Assembly: GCA_029964075.1 (NCBI GenBank)
Contig: CM057136.1
Location: forward strand, 9,114,001-9,178,000
Direction of reading: 5' to 3'
DNA from: Patiria pectinifera
Lineage: Eukaryota; Echinodermata; Asteroidea; Valvatida; Asterinidae
DNA: 64,000 bases
Shown one piece after another: positions 62,590-64,000 of this stretch. Each line of letters opens with the position of its first letter. The first letter of the stretch is position 1. The translations under genes were made by a program, and so were the position numbers. The notes below the pieces were generated by a model. That model saw only the letters and a program-made list of their open reading frames with translations, searched no databases and was not told where the DNA came from.

Positions 62590-63624
62590 TGTTGTGGCCT
62601 AAGGGAGTGTGGGACGCCCCCTATCCAGTTAGATAACCAGGCACACAAGGAGTAGGTTCAACTTCGAATTTATTCCTTGACATACACATGGTAAACTCTA
62701 AAAATAATCAAATAAGGAAAATTACAATAAAAAGGCGCAAAGGACAAAATTATATAATGATTGACGTGGATAATATGAAATAATTTCCCCTTACAACAAA
62801 ATATGACGACAAGCTAGCAGGTAGCTGACAGAGTAACAGATCAGAATGGATCAAATCTACATGTATGTACGTGTGACACATGAAGTACACAAAAATCGCT
62901 TCATCCTCAATGACAATAACATTATACTTCTGAAAGGAATATGCAAAGACTTACAGAGCTGTTGTGTCTCCAAATACACACTGTACTGCCAACTTTTAAG
63001 AGGACAAGTCACATATAGTGAATAACAACCTAGGGAGAATAAGCAACAAGCTACTTTAACAATCAAATCAAATGACCTACAATGCACAAGGACTTACAAA
63101 ATCATTTCCCAAAAAATGAATAAGTAGGCACATATCACTTCATGTCAGAAATCCAAGCCAATTACATGAAAATGTATACAAAGGGGGATATGGCAAAGAG
63201 CTACTGCTTATAAACAACATACGAGAACTTGATCTTACACCACACTATGGATTCAAGAAATTTCAAAATCGAACAATGAGAATTAATGCCTACGCTACAT
63301 GTGAGAATGGAATGAAAACAAACATGGCTGCCCCCAACAGAAATGAGAATTTCACAAAAATCAAGGATAAGTGACAATTGGAAAATCATAAGTTGCATAA
63401 AGGATCAAGCAAATTCAAACAAGCTTACTGGGAATTATGATTAGAGCAGTGAACATATTAATTACCTTGCAAAGATTAAAAAAAAAAAAAAAGGACAGAA
63501 AAACTAGTAAAAGAACATCGACGTGTTCGGTCGGCTGACGGCTGGCGCCCAGAACGCCCGAAACCTCAAGAGGGCGCTGTTGCTACCTAACGGTCGCTCA
63601 GTTAACCAAACTGCAAACAGCACA
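62590..63624 (-). mobile_element. Long terminal repeat (1,035 bp) of a minus-strand retroelement
   Basis: It starts TGTTGTGG and ends AGCACA on the plus strand, so its minus-strand ends are TG...CA. Directly next to its right end the minus strand reads a polypurine tract (CATCACAGGGGGGAA). AATAAA on the minus strand at 62669-62674 would be its poly(A) signal. It is therefore the 3' LTR of an element whose body lies to the right. Only one LTR is in the window. Confidence 0.65.
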
Positions 63625-64000
63625 TTCCCCCCTGTGATGTGTGCAACATCATAAAATAACCAAATTATCAAGGATCATTCAACTACAAGGTAAGTACAAA
63701 GATAACAATACAACAACTTGACAAAATCCGTTAGAATACATGAAATATAGGCAATGAAAATGTGTAATGACAAAACCATCATTGGGGTGGACTACCCTCA
63801 GGTTGGAACTGGGTATTATTTTGGCCCGCAAACAATAGTCTTAACAGTTTACCGACACCCTTGCGACTCAACCAACATCACAAGTACGTGTATGGGCAAC
63901 GTAAGTTCTTCCTGTGGAAGGCAGGTGCACACTGACCAACTTCGTTGAGCCTTTAGATTTCATCATAACTGTGCCTCTTCTCTAGAGCTATTGATTTGAG
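63625..64000 (-). mobile_element. Internal part of the retroelement at the right edge
   Basis: The polypurine tract is at 63,625-63,640; the rest would be the 3' part of the element body, without a recognisable domain in the visible part. Confidence 0.4.

Overview
The window is eukaryotic. Long gene-poor stretches carry many nested transposons, tRNA-derived SINEs, minisatellites and AG/GT-bounded exons. A host gene with a discoidin (F5/8 type C) domain and the style of the repeats suggest a marine invertebrate, perhaps a deuterostome; that placement is inference.

Bases 1 to about 23,720 hold two defective copies of one endogenous double-stranded DNA virus of the Polinton/Maverick (adintovirus-like) type, in opposite orientation. 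The left copy (1 to about 10,950) enters at the left edge inside a family-B DNA polymerase gene. Then come a retroviral-type integrase, a 140-residue membrane protein, a double-jelly-roll-type major capsid candidate, an A32-like packaging ATPase, a block of small membrane or coiled-coil proteins, a 471-residue virion-type protein, a penton-like protein, a 218-residue protein and a TFIIB-like factor. The right copy (about 11,494 to 23,719) repeats this order in mirror image, lacks the penton 3' part and everything beyond it, and carries the rest of the polymerase gene. The arms look about 98-99% identical by eye, yet each copy is broken in different genes. Together the genes cover replication (polymerase), integration (integrase), packaging (ATPase), capsid (major capsid, penton) and perhaps late transcription (TFIIB-like factor, with an A/T-rich motif before many starts).

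From 23,720 to 26,100 there are a hairpin tandem array (46-bp then 83-bp units), a purine-rich tract and a 17-bp minisatellite. From 26,090 to 31,090 lies a 5'-truncated Ty3/gypsy retrotransposon, interrupted by a foldback element in gag and a Harbinger-like MITE in pol. Between 33,242 and 35,517 are three terminal exons of a discoidin-domain gene, with a MITE and SINEs in its introns. From 38,700 to 54,300 the DNA is mostly repeats and MITEs, with one candidate signal-peptide exon near 49,336-49,519. From 54,933 to about 61,330 lies an old TIR element containing a Harbinger-like MITE and a three-LTR tandem retroelement. The right edge holds a 1,035-bp LTR whose element continues outside the window.

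All identifications are by reading motifs and gene order. No database search was run.
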